Of a stretch of DNA of 64,000 nucleotides, positions 25,360-33,014 are shown in pieces. The notes under the pieces are model-generated. The model did no database searches. It saw nothing but the letters and a program-made list of their open reading frames with translations, and was not told the DNA's origin. This DNA comes from Bacteroidota bacterium (GTDB lineage: Bacteria; Bacteroidota; Bacteroidia; B-17B0; Aurantibacillaceae): assembly GCA_016708845.1 (NCBI GenBank), contig JADJFB010000003.1, positions 124,001 to 188,000 of the forward strand, in the 5' to 3' direction. The position numbers and the translations under genes are program-made. The first letter of the stretch is position 1. Each line of letters opens with the position of its first letter.

Positions 25360-27783
25360 CTACATCACCACTTTCAACTTCGCATACTTCAATAGCAAGT
25401 TTTTTTCTCCGCTATCTCTAAATTTAATATTTGCTTTTGCATTCGGATAAATGCCTTCAATGGCTGTGATCTCTCCAATACCAAATTTTTCATGCTCTAC
25501 TACACTACCTACTCTTAAATCGGCATTCGCGCTATTGTCAGTAGGTGCGTTAGTTTCTGCCATTCGCTTAGCTAACGGAATTAGTTTTTTAGGTGGTGCA
25601 AAATTAATTTGTTTGGGTTCAGGTTTCTTTATATCAACTCCTTTGGTTCTAAAATCAATCGATTCCATCGGTTTTTGAAAAGGACGAGTTGGTCGCATAA
25701 ACACATCATCTCCAAATTTCTTTTTCTCTGGTTCTTGTGGGAAGTCTACACAATTTTCATCTAACTCATCAATAAAGCGGCTTGGTTCGCAATAAATTAA
25801 ATTACCAAAACGGTAACGGGTTGTTGCAAAACTAATCGTTGCACGTTTTTCTGCACGTGTAATGGCTACATAAAATAAACGGCGTTCTTCTTCTAATTCG
25901 CTACGGCTATTCAACGCCATTTGCGATGGAAATAAATTTTCCTCTAATCCAACAATATGTACATAAGGAAATTCTAATCCTTTGGATGCATGTATCGTCA
26001 TCATCGATACTTTATCTGCATCTTTCTCGTCTTCCTTTTCTTTGTCAACATCCGTTAATAAAGAAATTTCCTGCATAAACTCATCTAAGGTTTTAAGGGT
26101 TGGATTTTGTTCAGTCGCATCAAATAACTCAACAGGATTTACTTCTGTAGTTGTGAAAATGGCTTCTTTTAGTTCTTCTTCTTGCGGAGTTCGTTCTTGC
26201 TCCACAAAATCCTTAATACCATTTAATAACTCTTGTATGTTTTCATATCTACTAACACCTTCAGGTGTTTTATCGTGATACAAATCTTTTACAACTCCAC
26301 TGGTTACAGCAATATGATTAGCGCATTCAAAGGCATCTTTGTATGGAATCATTGCCGAAAAGGTTTTAATCATGGTCGTAAACTCCGATATTTTTAAAGC
26401 CGTTCCACTATTGATACCAATATTAAAATCCTTTAAATTATCTAACACATGCCACATGCTAATATCATGCTCCATGGCAGCCAACATCACTTTATCAATT
26501 GTTGTTTGCCCTATACCACGAGTTGGGTAATTGATAATGCGTTTCAACGATTCATCATCATTATGATTGATAGACAATCTAATATAAGCCAAAGCATCTT
26601 TAATTTCTTTACGTTGGTAAAATGATAAACCTCCATAAATTTTATAAGGCACATTCATTCTACGTAACGCTTCCTCAAAAGCACGTGATTGTGCATTGGT
26701 ACGGTATAAAATAGCGAAGTCTTTAAAACGAGCTTGCTGCGTATAATGTGTTTCGTATATACTAGCCGCTACTTTTTGTCCTTCTTCGTTATCGGTGTTT
26801 GATTTAATAATTTTAATCTTCTCACCTTCTTCATTGTCGGTGAAAATATTTTTCTTAAACTGATCTTTATTAATGGCAATTACCGCACTAGCTGCTTTTA
26901 CAATCGTTTGCGTACTGCGGTAATTTTGTTCAAGTTTAAAAGTTTTTAAATCTGGATAATCTTTTTCGAAATTTAAAATATTTTGAATATTAGCTCCTCG
27001 AAACGAGTAAATACTTTGTGCATCATCACCCACCACACAAATATTTTGAAAACGAGCTGCCAATTGTTTCACAATTACATATTGCGAAAAGTTAGTATCC
27101 TGGTACTCATCTACCAAAATGTATCTAAATTTGTTTTGATACTTAATTAATACATCTGGAAAATCACGTAATAAAACGTTTGTATTATACAACAAATCAT
27201 CAAAGTCCATCGCTCCTGATTTGAAGTTACGTTTTTGATACGCTAAATACACTTGGCCCAATAAAGGTTTATTAGATGCTCTGTCTTCCGCTTGTGTGAT
27301 TGGATTATTTGCATATTGAGCAGCAGATATCAATCCGTTTTTTGCAGATGAAATTCTGTTTAAAACCATGGATGGTTTATACACCTTGTCATCTAAATTT
27401 AATTGCTTTAAAATATCTTTAATAACACCTTTGCTATCATCAGTATCATAAATGGTAAAGTTGGCAGGATAACCTAATTTCTCAGCTTCAAAACGTAATA
27501 TCTTAGCAAAGATAGAGTGAAAGGTTCCCATCCATATGTTCTTCGCTTCTTTGTTTCCAACAATTTTAGCAATACGCTCTTTCATTTCGCGTGCTGCTTT
27601 ATTGGTAAAGGTTAAGGATAAAATATTAAAGGCATCAGCGCCTTTTTCCATTATATGGGCAATACGATAGGTCAGTACACGCGTTTTACCAGAACCTGCG
27701 CCGGCAATAATCATTACTGGTCCTTCGGTAGTTTCAGCAGCCATTCGCTGCACCGGATTTAGTTCATTTAAATAATCACTCAT
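25360..27783 (-). CDS. UvrD/PcrA-type DNA helicase
   Basis: Superfamily 1A 3'-5' helicase of 807 residues, used in nucleotide-excision and mismatch repair and in clearing the DNA ahead of replication. Motifs: Q/I VQRMAAETTEG and AGAGSGKT (27-34), Ia LTFTNKAA, II DEYQDTN (about 226-232), III GDDAQSIY, IV YRSTQTI, V TIHASKGLEFPYV and VI VAITRAEKR. The C-terminal region carries the GSVVEHEKFGIGEI Tudor-like element typical of PcrA-type proteins. It is divergent from ssb across a 339-base spacer. Confidence 0.95.
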   Translation of the reverse strand: MSDYLNELNPVQRMAAETTEGPVMIIAGAGSGKTRVLTYRIAHIMEKGADAFNILSLTFTNKAAREMKERIAKIVGNKEAKNIWMGTFHSIFAKILRFEAEKLGYPANFTIYDTDDSKGVIKDILKQLNLDDKVYKPSMVLNRISSAKNGLISAAQYANNPITQAEDRASNKPLLGQVYLAYQKRNFKSGAMDFDDLLYNTNVLLRDFPDVLIKYQNKFRYILVDEYQDTNFSQYVIVKQLAARFQNICVVGDDAQSIYSFRGANIQNILNFEKDYPDLKTFKLEQNYRSTQTIVKAASAVIAINKDQFKKNIFTDNEEGEKIKIIKSNTDNEEGQKVAASIYETHYTQQARFKDFAILYRTNAQSRAFEEALRRMNVPYKIYGGLSFYQRKEIKDALAYIRLSINHNDDESLKRIINYPTRGIGQTTIDKVMLAAMEHDISMWHVLDNLKDFNIGINSGTALKISEFTTMIKTFSAMIPYKDAFECANHIAVTSGVVKDLYHDKTPEGVSRYENIQELLNGIKDFVEQERTPQEEELKEAIFTTTEVNPVELFDATEQNPTLKTLDEFMQEISLLTDVDKEKEDEKDADKVSMMTIHASKGLEFPYVHIVGLEENLFPSQMALNSRSELEEERRLFYVAITRAEKRATISFATTRYRFGNLIYCEPSRFIDELDENCVDFPQEPEKKKFGDDVFMRPTRPFQKPMESIDFRTKGVDIKKPEPKQINFAPPKKLIPLAKRMAETNAPTDNSANADLRVGSVVEHEKFGIGEITAIEGIYPNAKANIKFRDSGEKNLLLKYAKLKVVM

Positions 27784-28122
27784 TAGTGGAAGCTGATTAA
27801 TATTTATCTAATAATTTTGTTATGCGTCTTTTCTGCTTCAAATTCGTTAAATTTTTCGAGATAGTAAAAACTATCTCTCCAAAATTTCCTTTCTCTTTCT
27901 GCTCAAAAATACATCATAACAATTATTACGATATAAATTTAAACAGCTTCCTACAAAAATACATATTATGTAGGTTTGATGAATGAGATGTTTATAATTT
28001 TTATTCTCAAAAAAGCGGGTTTATCAGTACGAACTTCACATTTATTTAGATGAATGAGTTGCAAAACAAAAAACTATTTGTTTTGTTTGTTATAGTACAA
28101 ATAGACCTAATTTTTAAGAACT
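27784..28122. other. Intergenic region between uvrD and ssb with several dyads
   Basis: Holds no gene. Dyads seen: a strong hairpin GAGATAGT/ACTATCTC with a four-base loop (27858-27877), flanked by an AAATTTTT-type pair that extends it; CCTACA (27950-27955) and TGTAGG (27969-27974) with 13 bases between; CAAAACA (28062-28068) and TGTTTTG (28079-28085); and CTATTTG (28074-28080) with CAAATAG (28098-28104). The last two lie within 60 bases of the ssb start. The divergent promoters of a repair helicase and ssb must be here, but I see no exact TAnnTTTG box. Confidence 0.5.
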
Positions 28123-28548
28123 ATGGCAGGCGTAAATAAAGTAATTTTAGTAGGAAACTTGGGTAAAGACCCTGAATTAAAGTATTTAGAAGGAAATATT
28201 GCTCGTGCTAATTTTAGCATAGCAACTAGCGAATATCATAAAGACAAAAACGGCAATAAAGTTGAACAAACTGAATGGCACAATATTGTGGTTTGGCGCA
28301 GTATGGCCGAAAGCGCTGAAAAATTGCTAAAAAAAGGAACTCAAATTTATTTAGAAGGTAAATTACAAACCCGCCAATGGATTGATAAAGACGGAAATAA
28401 ACGTAATATTACCGAAGTAGTTGGCGAATCGTTCTTAGTACTACAACGAAAAGAGAACACTAATAGCGCAAATCCTAGTACCACAGATGAAAATAGCAGT
28501 AATGTGAATTTTGATGATTTTGGTAAGAAGGATGGATTGCCGTTTTAA
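28123..28548 (+). CDS. ssb: Single-stranded DNA-binding protein
   Basis: SSB of 141 residues. The OB fold spans about 1-108, with MAGVNKVILVGNLGKDPEL, FSIATSE, TEWHNIVVWR and YLEGKLQTRQWIDKDGNKR, all diagnostic. A short serine/asparagine-rich linker follows, and the acidic tip DFGKKDGLPF corresponds to the interaction tail that docks repair and replication enzymes (usually DDDIPF). The length is normal for Bacteroidota. A rho-independent terminator follows. Its divergent neighbour is uvrD/pcrA. Confidence 0.97.
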   Translation: MAGVNKVILVGNLGKDPELKYLEGNIARANFSIATSEYHKDKNGNKVEQTEWHNIVVWRSMAESAEKLLKKGTQIYLEGKLQTRQWIDKDGNKRNITEVVGESFLVLQRKENTNSANPSTTDENSSNVNFDDFGKKDGLPF

Positions 28549-28570
28549 ACACTGTATCGTTATCAAATTT

Positions 28571-28597
28571 AACCCCGATACTTTGTCGGGGTTTTTT
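28571..28597 (+). terminator. Terminator of ssb
   Basis: A perfect 8-base stem AACCCCGA / TCGGGGTT with a seven-base loop (TACTTTG), followed by six T. It is 22 bases after the ssb stop. Confidence 0.9.
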
Positions 28598-28603
28598 ATT
28601 GTT

Positions 28604-28611
28604 TAAATTTG
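28604..28611 (+). promoter_or_regulatory. -7 box close to lipoprotein start codon
   Basis: TAAATTTG matches TAnnTTTG exactly, with its last base only five bases before the ATG at 28617. In Bacteroidota transcription starts about five to seven bases after this G, so the transcript would begin at or next to the start codon. No clear -33 TTTG is visible because the ssb terminator occupies that position. Confidence 0.4.
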
Positions 28612-28616
28612 TATCT

Positions 28617-29372
28617 ATGATAAAACCATCATTTAAAACCATATTCAAAATACTAGTGATTAGTATTTCCATAGTTGCATTTTCTTCTTGTGGAGACGAT
28701 GAAGATGATGAAGTATTTATTCCAAAACCGAAAGGGTATCCAAGAATTTATTTTCCTGAAAAAACATATCGTTTATATGATAGTTTATGTCCATACAGTT
28801 TTGAAATCCCTACCTATTCAAATATTTTAAATGATAAACATAAAGGCGCTGATCCTTGTTGGATAAATATTAATATTCCGAAATACAATGCTCAAGTTCA
28901 TTTAAGCTATAAAGTGATTTCAAATAATTTAGATACGATTTTAAGCGAATGCAGAGATTTTGTGGTGAAACATCAAGTAAAATCAACTGGTATCGACGAA
29001 ACGATTATTGTACGAGATAGCGCTCAAGTTTACGGCTTAGTTTACGACATTGCAGGAAACACTGCCTCAAACGTTCAATTTTATTTAACGGATAGCACTC
29101 ATCATTTTATGCGTGGCGCTTTATATTTTAATTCCGTACCAAACATTGATTCTTTGAAAATAGTCGTAGACTATTTAAGAAAAGATATTGTACACATGAT
29201 TCAAACCTTTAATTGGAAAGGGATTGAGAAGAAGACGCAAAAAAGTAATTCATTATCTGAACTTGTTCACGGGAGCGTAGTCGAGAGTCGAATTATGGCT
29301 ACTCGGAAAGTGACGACTTATGAACTCAACTGTTCCGCCAACAACTCCATTTCGTGTTTAGCATCTTTATGA
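28617..29372 (+). CDS. Lipoprotein, unknown function
   Basis: A 251-residue predicted lipoprotein. It has a signal peptide and lipobox (IVAFSSCGDDEDDE) with a cysteine near residue 22, followed by an acidic stretch. This is the gliding-motility GldD/lipoprotein style, although I do not assign it firmly: YPRIYFPEKTYRLYD, CPYSFEIPTYS and DIAGNTASNVQFYLTDSTHHFMRGALYFNSVPN strongly resemble GldD, which is needed for type IX secretion/gliding. The last 35 or so codons run through a repeat-like segment (29263-29312) and into the end of the opposite gpsA gene, so the true stop may have been lost or shifted. The ATG at 28617 is preferred over the TTG at 28599. Confidence 0.75.
   Translation: MIKPSFKTIFKILVISISIVAFSSCGDDEDDEVFIPKPKGYPRIYFPEKTYRLYDSLCPYSFEIPTYSNILNDKHKGADPCWININIPKYNAQVHLSYKVISNNLDTILSECRDFVVKHQVKSTGIDETIIVRDSAQVYGLVYDIAGNTASNVQFYLTDSTHHFMRGALYFNSVPNIDSLKIVVDYLRKDIVHMIQTFNWKGIEKKTQKSNSLSELVHGSVVESRIMATRKVTTYELNCSANNSISCLASL
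29263..29312. repeat. Decayed repeat fragment
   Basis: GGGAGCGTAGTCGAGAG and CTACTCGGAAAGTGAC resemble parts of the TGTCA-TTCGAG repeat family (6582-6709, 16664-16761), here inside the end of the lipoprotein frame and next to the gpsA stop. The resemblance is partial, so this is a weak call. Confidence 0.3.
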
Positions 29373-30320
29373 TTGTAGATGATATTATTTACTGCATTAG
29401 TAATAGGCATATGAACATCGTATTTCTTATTAATCTCAACAACACATTTCACCGCATAATAACCTTCAGCAATCATGTTCATTTCTAATTGCGCTTGCTT
29501 TACACTGTAGCCTTTGCCTAACATGGTTCCAAACATTCGGTTACGACTAAATTGAGAATAGGCCGTTACCAATAAATCTCCTAAGTAAGCCGAAGCTTTT
29601 GTATCTCTGTCAATTGGATGAACGGCTGCTACAAAACGATCTATTTCCTGAATAGCATTACTTACCAAAACTGATAAAAAGTTATCTCCATAACCTAAGC
29701 CGTGACAAATACCTCCCGCAACAGCAATCACGTTTTTTAAAACTGCTGATAATTCTGTTCCATAAATATCATCGCTGCTTGAGCATTTTATATAACGGCA
29801 GCGCATGTATTCACACAACTCATCTGCTTTACTAATATCTCTGCAAGCCAATGTTAAATATGATAATTTTTCGAGCGCTACTTCTTCTGCGTGACAAGGA
29901 CCAGTAATCACACCAATGTTTTCTAAAGGAACTTGAAATACAGTATTTAAATATTCGCCAACAATTAAATTGTACTCAGGCACAATACCTTTAATAGCCG
30001 AAAAAACTGTTTTAACACTAAATACATTAGCAGGAATATCTTTAATTGTATTATTAATAAAGGCTGATGGCACTGCTAAAATAATAATATCAGCTTGCGT
30101 TAAAGTTTCTAATAAATTAGACGATAGATGCAGTTTATTTAAATCAAATTGCACTGAGCTTAAATAACGTGGGTTGTGACCATATTGATTCATGTGGTCA
30201 ATATCCGATTGGTTTCTAAAATACCAACTCACCTTACTGGCGTTATTGCTCAATATTTTAACGATAGCGGTTGCCCAACTTCCACTTCCTATTACTGCTA
30301 TTCTTTTTTCCGTTTGTCAT
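29318..30320 (-). pseudogene. gpsA: NAD(P)H-dependent glycerol-3-phosphate dehydrogenase, frameshift near start
   Basis: Makes sn-glycerol-3-phosphate from dihydroxyacetone phosphate for phospholipid synthesis. The open frame 30253-29318 begins SNNASKVSWYFRN, too far in. The real start ATG is at 30318-30320, giving MTNGK; then a six-base T-run (30304-30309 on the plus strand) has one base too many. With five, the frame reads RIAVIGSGSWATAIVKILSNNA, the GxGSWATA dinucleotide-binding motif, and continues without a break. The rest has VPSAFI, ITGPCHAEEV and GYGDNFLS-type motifs (usually GLGDL). Repaired length about 333, as expected. Essential in most bacteria, so the shift is probably a sequencing error. 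Confidence 0.92.
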
Positions 30321-30330
30321 ATTTTATTTT

Positions 30331-30417
30331 TTTAACCGCAGAGAGTATGCGAGTTTTTACGCAAAGAATGCAGAAAATTTTTTCGCTCTTTCATATCTTC
30401 GGCTCTTTGCGGTTTTA
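30331..30417. repeat. AACCGCAAAG-type palindromic repeat
   Basis: AACCGCA at 30334-30340 pairs with TTTGCGGTT at 30407-30415, and ACGCAAAGAATGCAGAAAA lies inside. It belongs to the same vocabulary as 32961-33006 and 3149-3190. It fills the gap between gpsA and the exonuclease gene. Confidence 0.6.
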
Positions 30418-30439
30418 TGTATAAACTATATCATTATCT

Positions 30440-31108
30440 TTAACGCTCTAATCCCTTTAAAGATTGATAAATGCGTGCTAAAGTAACAACATCTTTGATG
30501 CAATAGGTTTTAATTCGTTCAATATTTTTTTCTTCGTAATATACTTTTGCAATCTGACTTCCATCTATATCATCTTTTGGAGATGGAATACCAAATATAT
30601 GTGCTAATAAATTTAACGAAGTAAAATTCTTAATGTCTCCAAAGCGCCACATTTCCATAGTATCCAAATGTTTTACTTCCCAAGGCTTCATTCCCTGCAA
30701 TTGCAACAGTTTTGGCAATGCTATACGATTTACTAATAATCGTCTGCATAAAAATGGATAATCAAATTCTTTACCATTGTGTGCACATAAAAAATGCTCT
30801 TTGGTATTAAAAAATTGTTCTAATAATTTAGAAAACTCGGTTAAAAGATCATGTTCATTATCTCCAGCAATGGCTTTCGTTCTGAATTTGCCTTCGCTCA
30901 TAAATCCTAAACCAATACAAACTACTTTAGCAAATTCGGCATAAATACCAGCCTTTGCATATTGTTGCTCGGGTGTAGAATCTTTAACATAAAACATTTT
31001 TTTATCCCACAATTCTTTTTCGGTTATAGACAAAGAGTTGTATTGATAATGAATTGGAGCCGTTTCAATATCAATGAATAAAATATTTTCTAATTTAATA
31101 GAACTCAT
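30440..31108 (-). CDS. PolB-like 3'-5' exonuclease
   Basis: A 222-residue DnaQ-fold exonuclease of the predicted PolB-like 3'-5' exonuclease family. ExoI motif FIDIETAP (residues 10-17), ExoII with AHNGKEFDYPFLCRRL (about 108-123), and ExoIII YCIKDVVTLARIY (about 200-212) give the acidic metal ligands D12, E14, D116 and D204. There is no polymerase part, so it is a stand-alone nuclease. It overlaps folA by four bases (ATGA), a translational coupling. Role in DNA repair or RNA turnover is not known. Confidence 0.85.
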   Translation of the reverse strand: MSSIKLENILFIDIETAPIHYQYNSLSITEKELWDKKMFYVKDSTPEQQYAKAGIYAEFAKVVCIGLGFMSEGKFRTKAIAGDNEHDLLTEFSKLLEQFFNTKEHFLCAHNGKEFDYPFLCRRLLVNRIALPKLLQLQGMKPWEVKHLDTMEMWRFGDIKNFTSLNLLAHIFGIPSPKDDIDGSQIAKVYYEEKNIERIKTYCIKDVVTLARIYQSLKGLER

Positions 31109-31599
31109 TTTCTTTCGAATTTTTGAAAGGTGTAATCAAATTTATTTTTTTCGTCAGCTAAATGTTTTTCTTCCCAAACTAAATCAAATTTTGATGAATC
31201 AATTACAGGAAAATACACATCAGCATCTATCGTCACATTTACCAAAGTCAGATAAATAGTATCTACCGTATCCATAGATTGCTTATAGATTTCTCCTCCG
31301 CCAATAATAAATACTTCTTTTTCAGCATGCAATTTAACTAGGGCTTCATCTAAACTTCCAACTACCAAAATATCAAATTGATTATCTGAGTTAAAGGATT
31401 TATCTCTAGTAATCACTACATTTTGTCTGCCAGGTAAAGTTCTACCAATCGACTGAAATGTTTTGCGCCCCATAATCACAGGACAACCCATGGTTGTTGC
31501 TTTAAAAAATTTTAAGTCGGCAGGTAAATGCCAAAGCAATTGATTGTCTTTACCAATAGCATGATTTAAAGATGTTGCTACTATACTTGATACGATCAT
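31105..31599 (-). CDS. folA: Dihydrofolate reductase
   Basis: DHFR of 164 residues; reduces dihydrofolate to tetrahydrofolate with NADPH. The start at 31599 (MIVSSIVATSLNHAIGKDNQLLWHLPADL) is chosen over an upstream frame that runs in the preceding gene. Conserved residues: W and D in LLWHLPADLKFF (the catalytic acidic residue in the LPADL motif), GRKTFQSIG, LPGRQNVVITR, and IIGGGEIY for NADPH binding. It overlaps the exonuclease gene by four bases and starts one base after the stop of the repeat protein gene. Confidence 0.95.
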   Translation of the reverse strand: MIVSSIVATSLNHAIGKDNQLLWHLPADLKFFKATTMGCPVIMGRKTFQSIGRTLPGRQNVVITRDKSFNSDNQFDILVVGSLDEALVKLHAEKEVFIIGGGEIYKQSMDTVDTIYLTLVNVTIDADVYFPVIDSSKFDLVWEEKHLADEKNKFDYTFQKFERK

Positions 31600-31600
31600 A

Positions 31601-32005
31601 TTAGTAGGCCAAATCTTCAATAAAGAAAAAGAAAACAACAGCTCCAACCCACTCTTTTCTTACGCCTTTGCAATCTCCAATTTTAGAACCGTTCTTATAA
31701 ATATCTCCGTCAGATTCAATTTGACCAATTTTAGAGCCGTTTTTATAAACATCTCCATCACTTTCAATTTGTCCAACTTTACTTCCGTTTAAATAGATAT
31801 CTCCATCTGATTCTATTTGTCCTTTTTTAGATCCACCAACATATACATCTCCATCACTTTCAATGTTTCCTTTTTTAGAACCACCGATGTAAACATCGCC
31901 ATCAGACTCAATTTCACCTTTTTTACTTCCTTTAATATAAAGACTTTGAGCCGAAATAGTGGTGCAGAAAAATCCTGCTACTAAAATTAAAATTAGTTTT
32001 TTCAT
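31601..32005 (-). CDS. Secreted tandem-repeat protein (4-fold beta flower-like)
   Basis: A 134-residue protein with a signal peptide (MKKLILILVAGFFCTTISAQS). It then has six or so repeats of 16 residues, Y-x-x-G-S-K-x-G-x-I-E-S-D-G-D-I/V, the DNA repeating at 48 bases. The repeat resembles the beta-flower type proteins of Bacteroidota. After the last repeat the tail WVGAVVFFFFIEDLAY ends in a hydrophobic segment. It is one base upstream of folA and in the same direction, so the genes are co-transcribed although functionally unrelated. The repeats vary in amino acids, so they are not recent copies. Confidence 0.7.
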   Translation of the reverse strand: MKKLILILVAGFFCTTISAQSLYIKGSKKGEIESDGDVYIGGSKKGNIESDGDVYVGGSKKGQIESDGDIYLNGSKVGQIESDGDVYKNGSKIGQIESDGDIYKNGSKIGDCKGVRKEWVGAVVFFFFIEDLAY

Positions 32006-32115
32006 AGTTTTATTGTTTTATAAATTTGAGAACTGCGTGCGGGGGCTACTAAAACAATAATCAATAGTTTATAGGATTTAATAGTTTGCATAATTGTTTA
32101 TTATTGAATGAAAGA

Positions 32116-32949
32116 TTAATCTCTGTATTTTACTTCCACATTGTGAAGTTCAATAATAGGTTTTAAGAACTCTTCTAAATCTGTTACACATAATTGAGAA
32201 GCCGCGTCACATAAAGCAGTTTCTGGATTAGGGTGAGTTTCAATAAACATTCCATCAATACCTGATGCTACTCCTGCTCTTGCTAATACTGGCAAAAACT
32301 CACGAGCCCCACCTTTTTTATCTGAACTTGGAATACCGTATTTACGCACACAGTGTGTAACGTCAAATACTACAGGGTAACCAATGTTATTCATATGATA
32401 AAATGCACAAGGATCAACAATTAAATCATTGTAACCAAAAGAGTAACCTCTCTCCGTTAAAATCACTTGGTCATTACCACTGTCAATACATTTTTGTACT
32501 GGGTGTTTCATATTGTCTGGTGCTAAAAACTGACCGTGTTTAATATTAATGACACGTCCTGTTTTTGCAGAAGCTACTAATAATGATGATTGCATACATA
32601 AGTACGCTGGAATTTGTAATACATCACACACATCAGCTGCCGCAGCTGCTTGATCGTGAGAGTGAATATCAGTTAAAACTGGGAAACCAAATTGCTCTTT
32701 GATTTTACCAAACATTTCACAACCTTTGATTAAACCAGGCCCTTGGTAGTAACTTAAACTACTGCGGTTATCTTTTGTGAAAGATGATTTGTAAATAATT
32801 TTGATTTTTAAACGCTCTTGAACTTCTCTCAGCTTCTCAGCTGTTTTCATCATAATAGATTCTTCTTCTATTACACAAGGTCCTGAAATCAAGAATAACT
32901 CTTTACTTCCGCACTCAATATCTCCTACTTTTACTATTTTTTTTGACAT
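32116..32949 (-). CDS. kdsA: 3-deoxy-8-phosphooctulonate synthase (Kdo8P synthase)
   Basis: Condenses arabinose-5-phosphate with phosphoenolpyruvate to Kdo-8-phosphate, the first committed step to Kdo in lipopolysaccharide. 277 residues, full length. Landmarks: LISGPCVIEEE (19-29), YKSSFTKDNRSS (about 53-64), GFPVLTDIHS (about 92-101), INIKHGQFLAP (about 134-144), VVFDVTHCVRKYG (about 198-210) and FIETHPNPE (about 240-248). The N of DVTHCVRK and the metal-binding residues are present. It follows kdnB, with an AACCGCAAAG repeat between them. Confidence 0.96.
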   Translation of the reverse strand: MSKKIVKVGDIECGSKELFLISGPCVIEEESIMMKTAEKLREVQERLKIKIIYKSSFTKDNRSSLSYYQGPGLIKGCEMFGKIKEQFGFPVLTDIHSHDQAAAAADVCDVLQIPAYLCMQSSLLVASAKTGRVINIKHGQFLAPDNMKHPVQKCIDSGNDQVILTERGYSFGYNDLIVDPCAFYHMNNIGYPVVFDVTHCVRKYGIPSSDKKGGAREFLPVLARAGVASGIDGMFIETHPNPETALCDAASQLCVTDLEEFLKPIIELHNVEVKYRD

Positions 32950-32960
32950 TTTTTTAGTTG

Positions 32961-33006
32961 TTTAACCGCAAAGATTGCAAAGGTTTGCAAAGATCGCAGA
33001 GGTTAA
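32961..33006. repeat. AACCGCAAAG-type repeat between kdnB and kdsA
   Basis: TTTAACCGCAAAGATTGCAAAG followed by a second GCAAAG unit and ending GCAGAGGTTAA. It shares its start with the element at 30331-30417. It has direct GCAAAG units rather than long inverted arms. Confidence 0.55.
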
Positions 33007-33014
33007 TATTATTG

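Noticed and set aside
31601..32005. Regular 48-base DNA repeat, considered as CRISPR-like
   Set aside because: It is in-frame coding with a signal peptide; there are no variable spacers and no cas genes.
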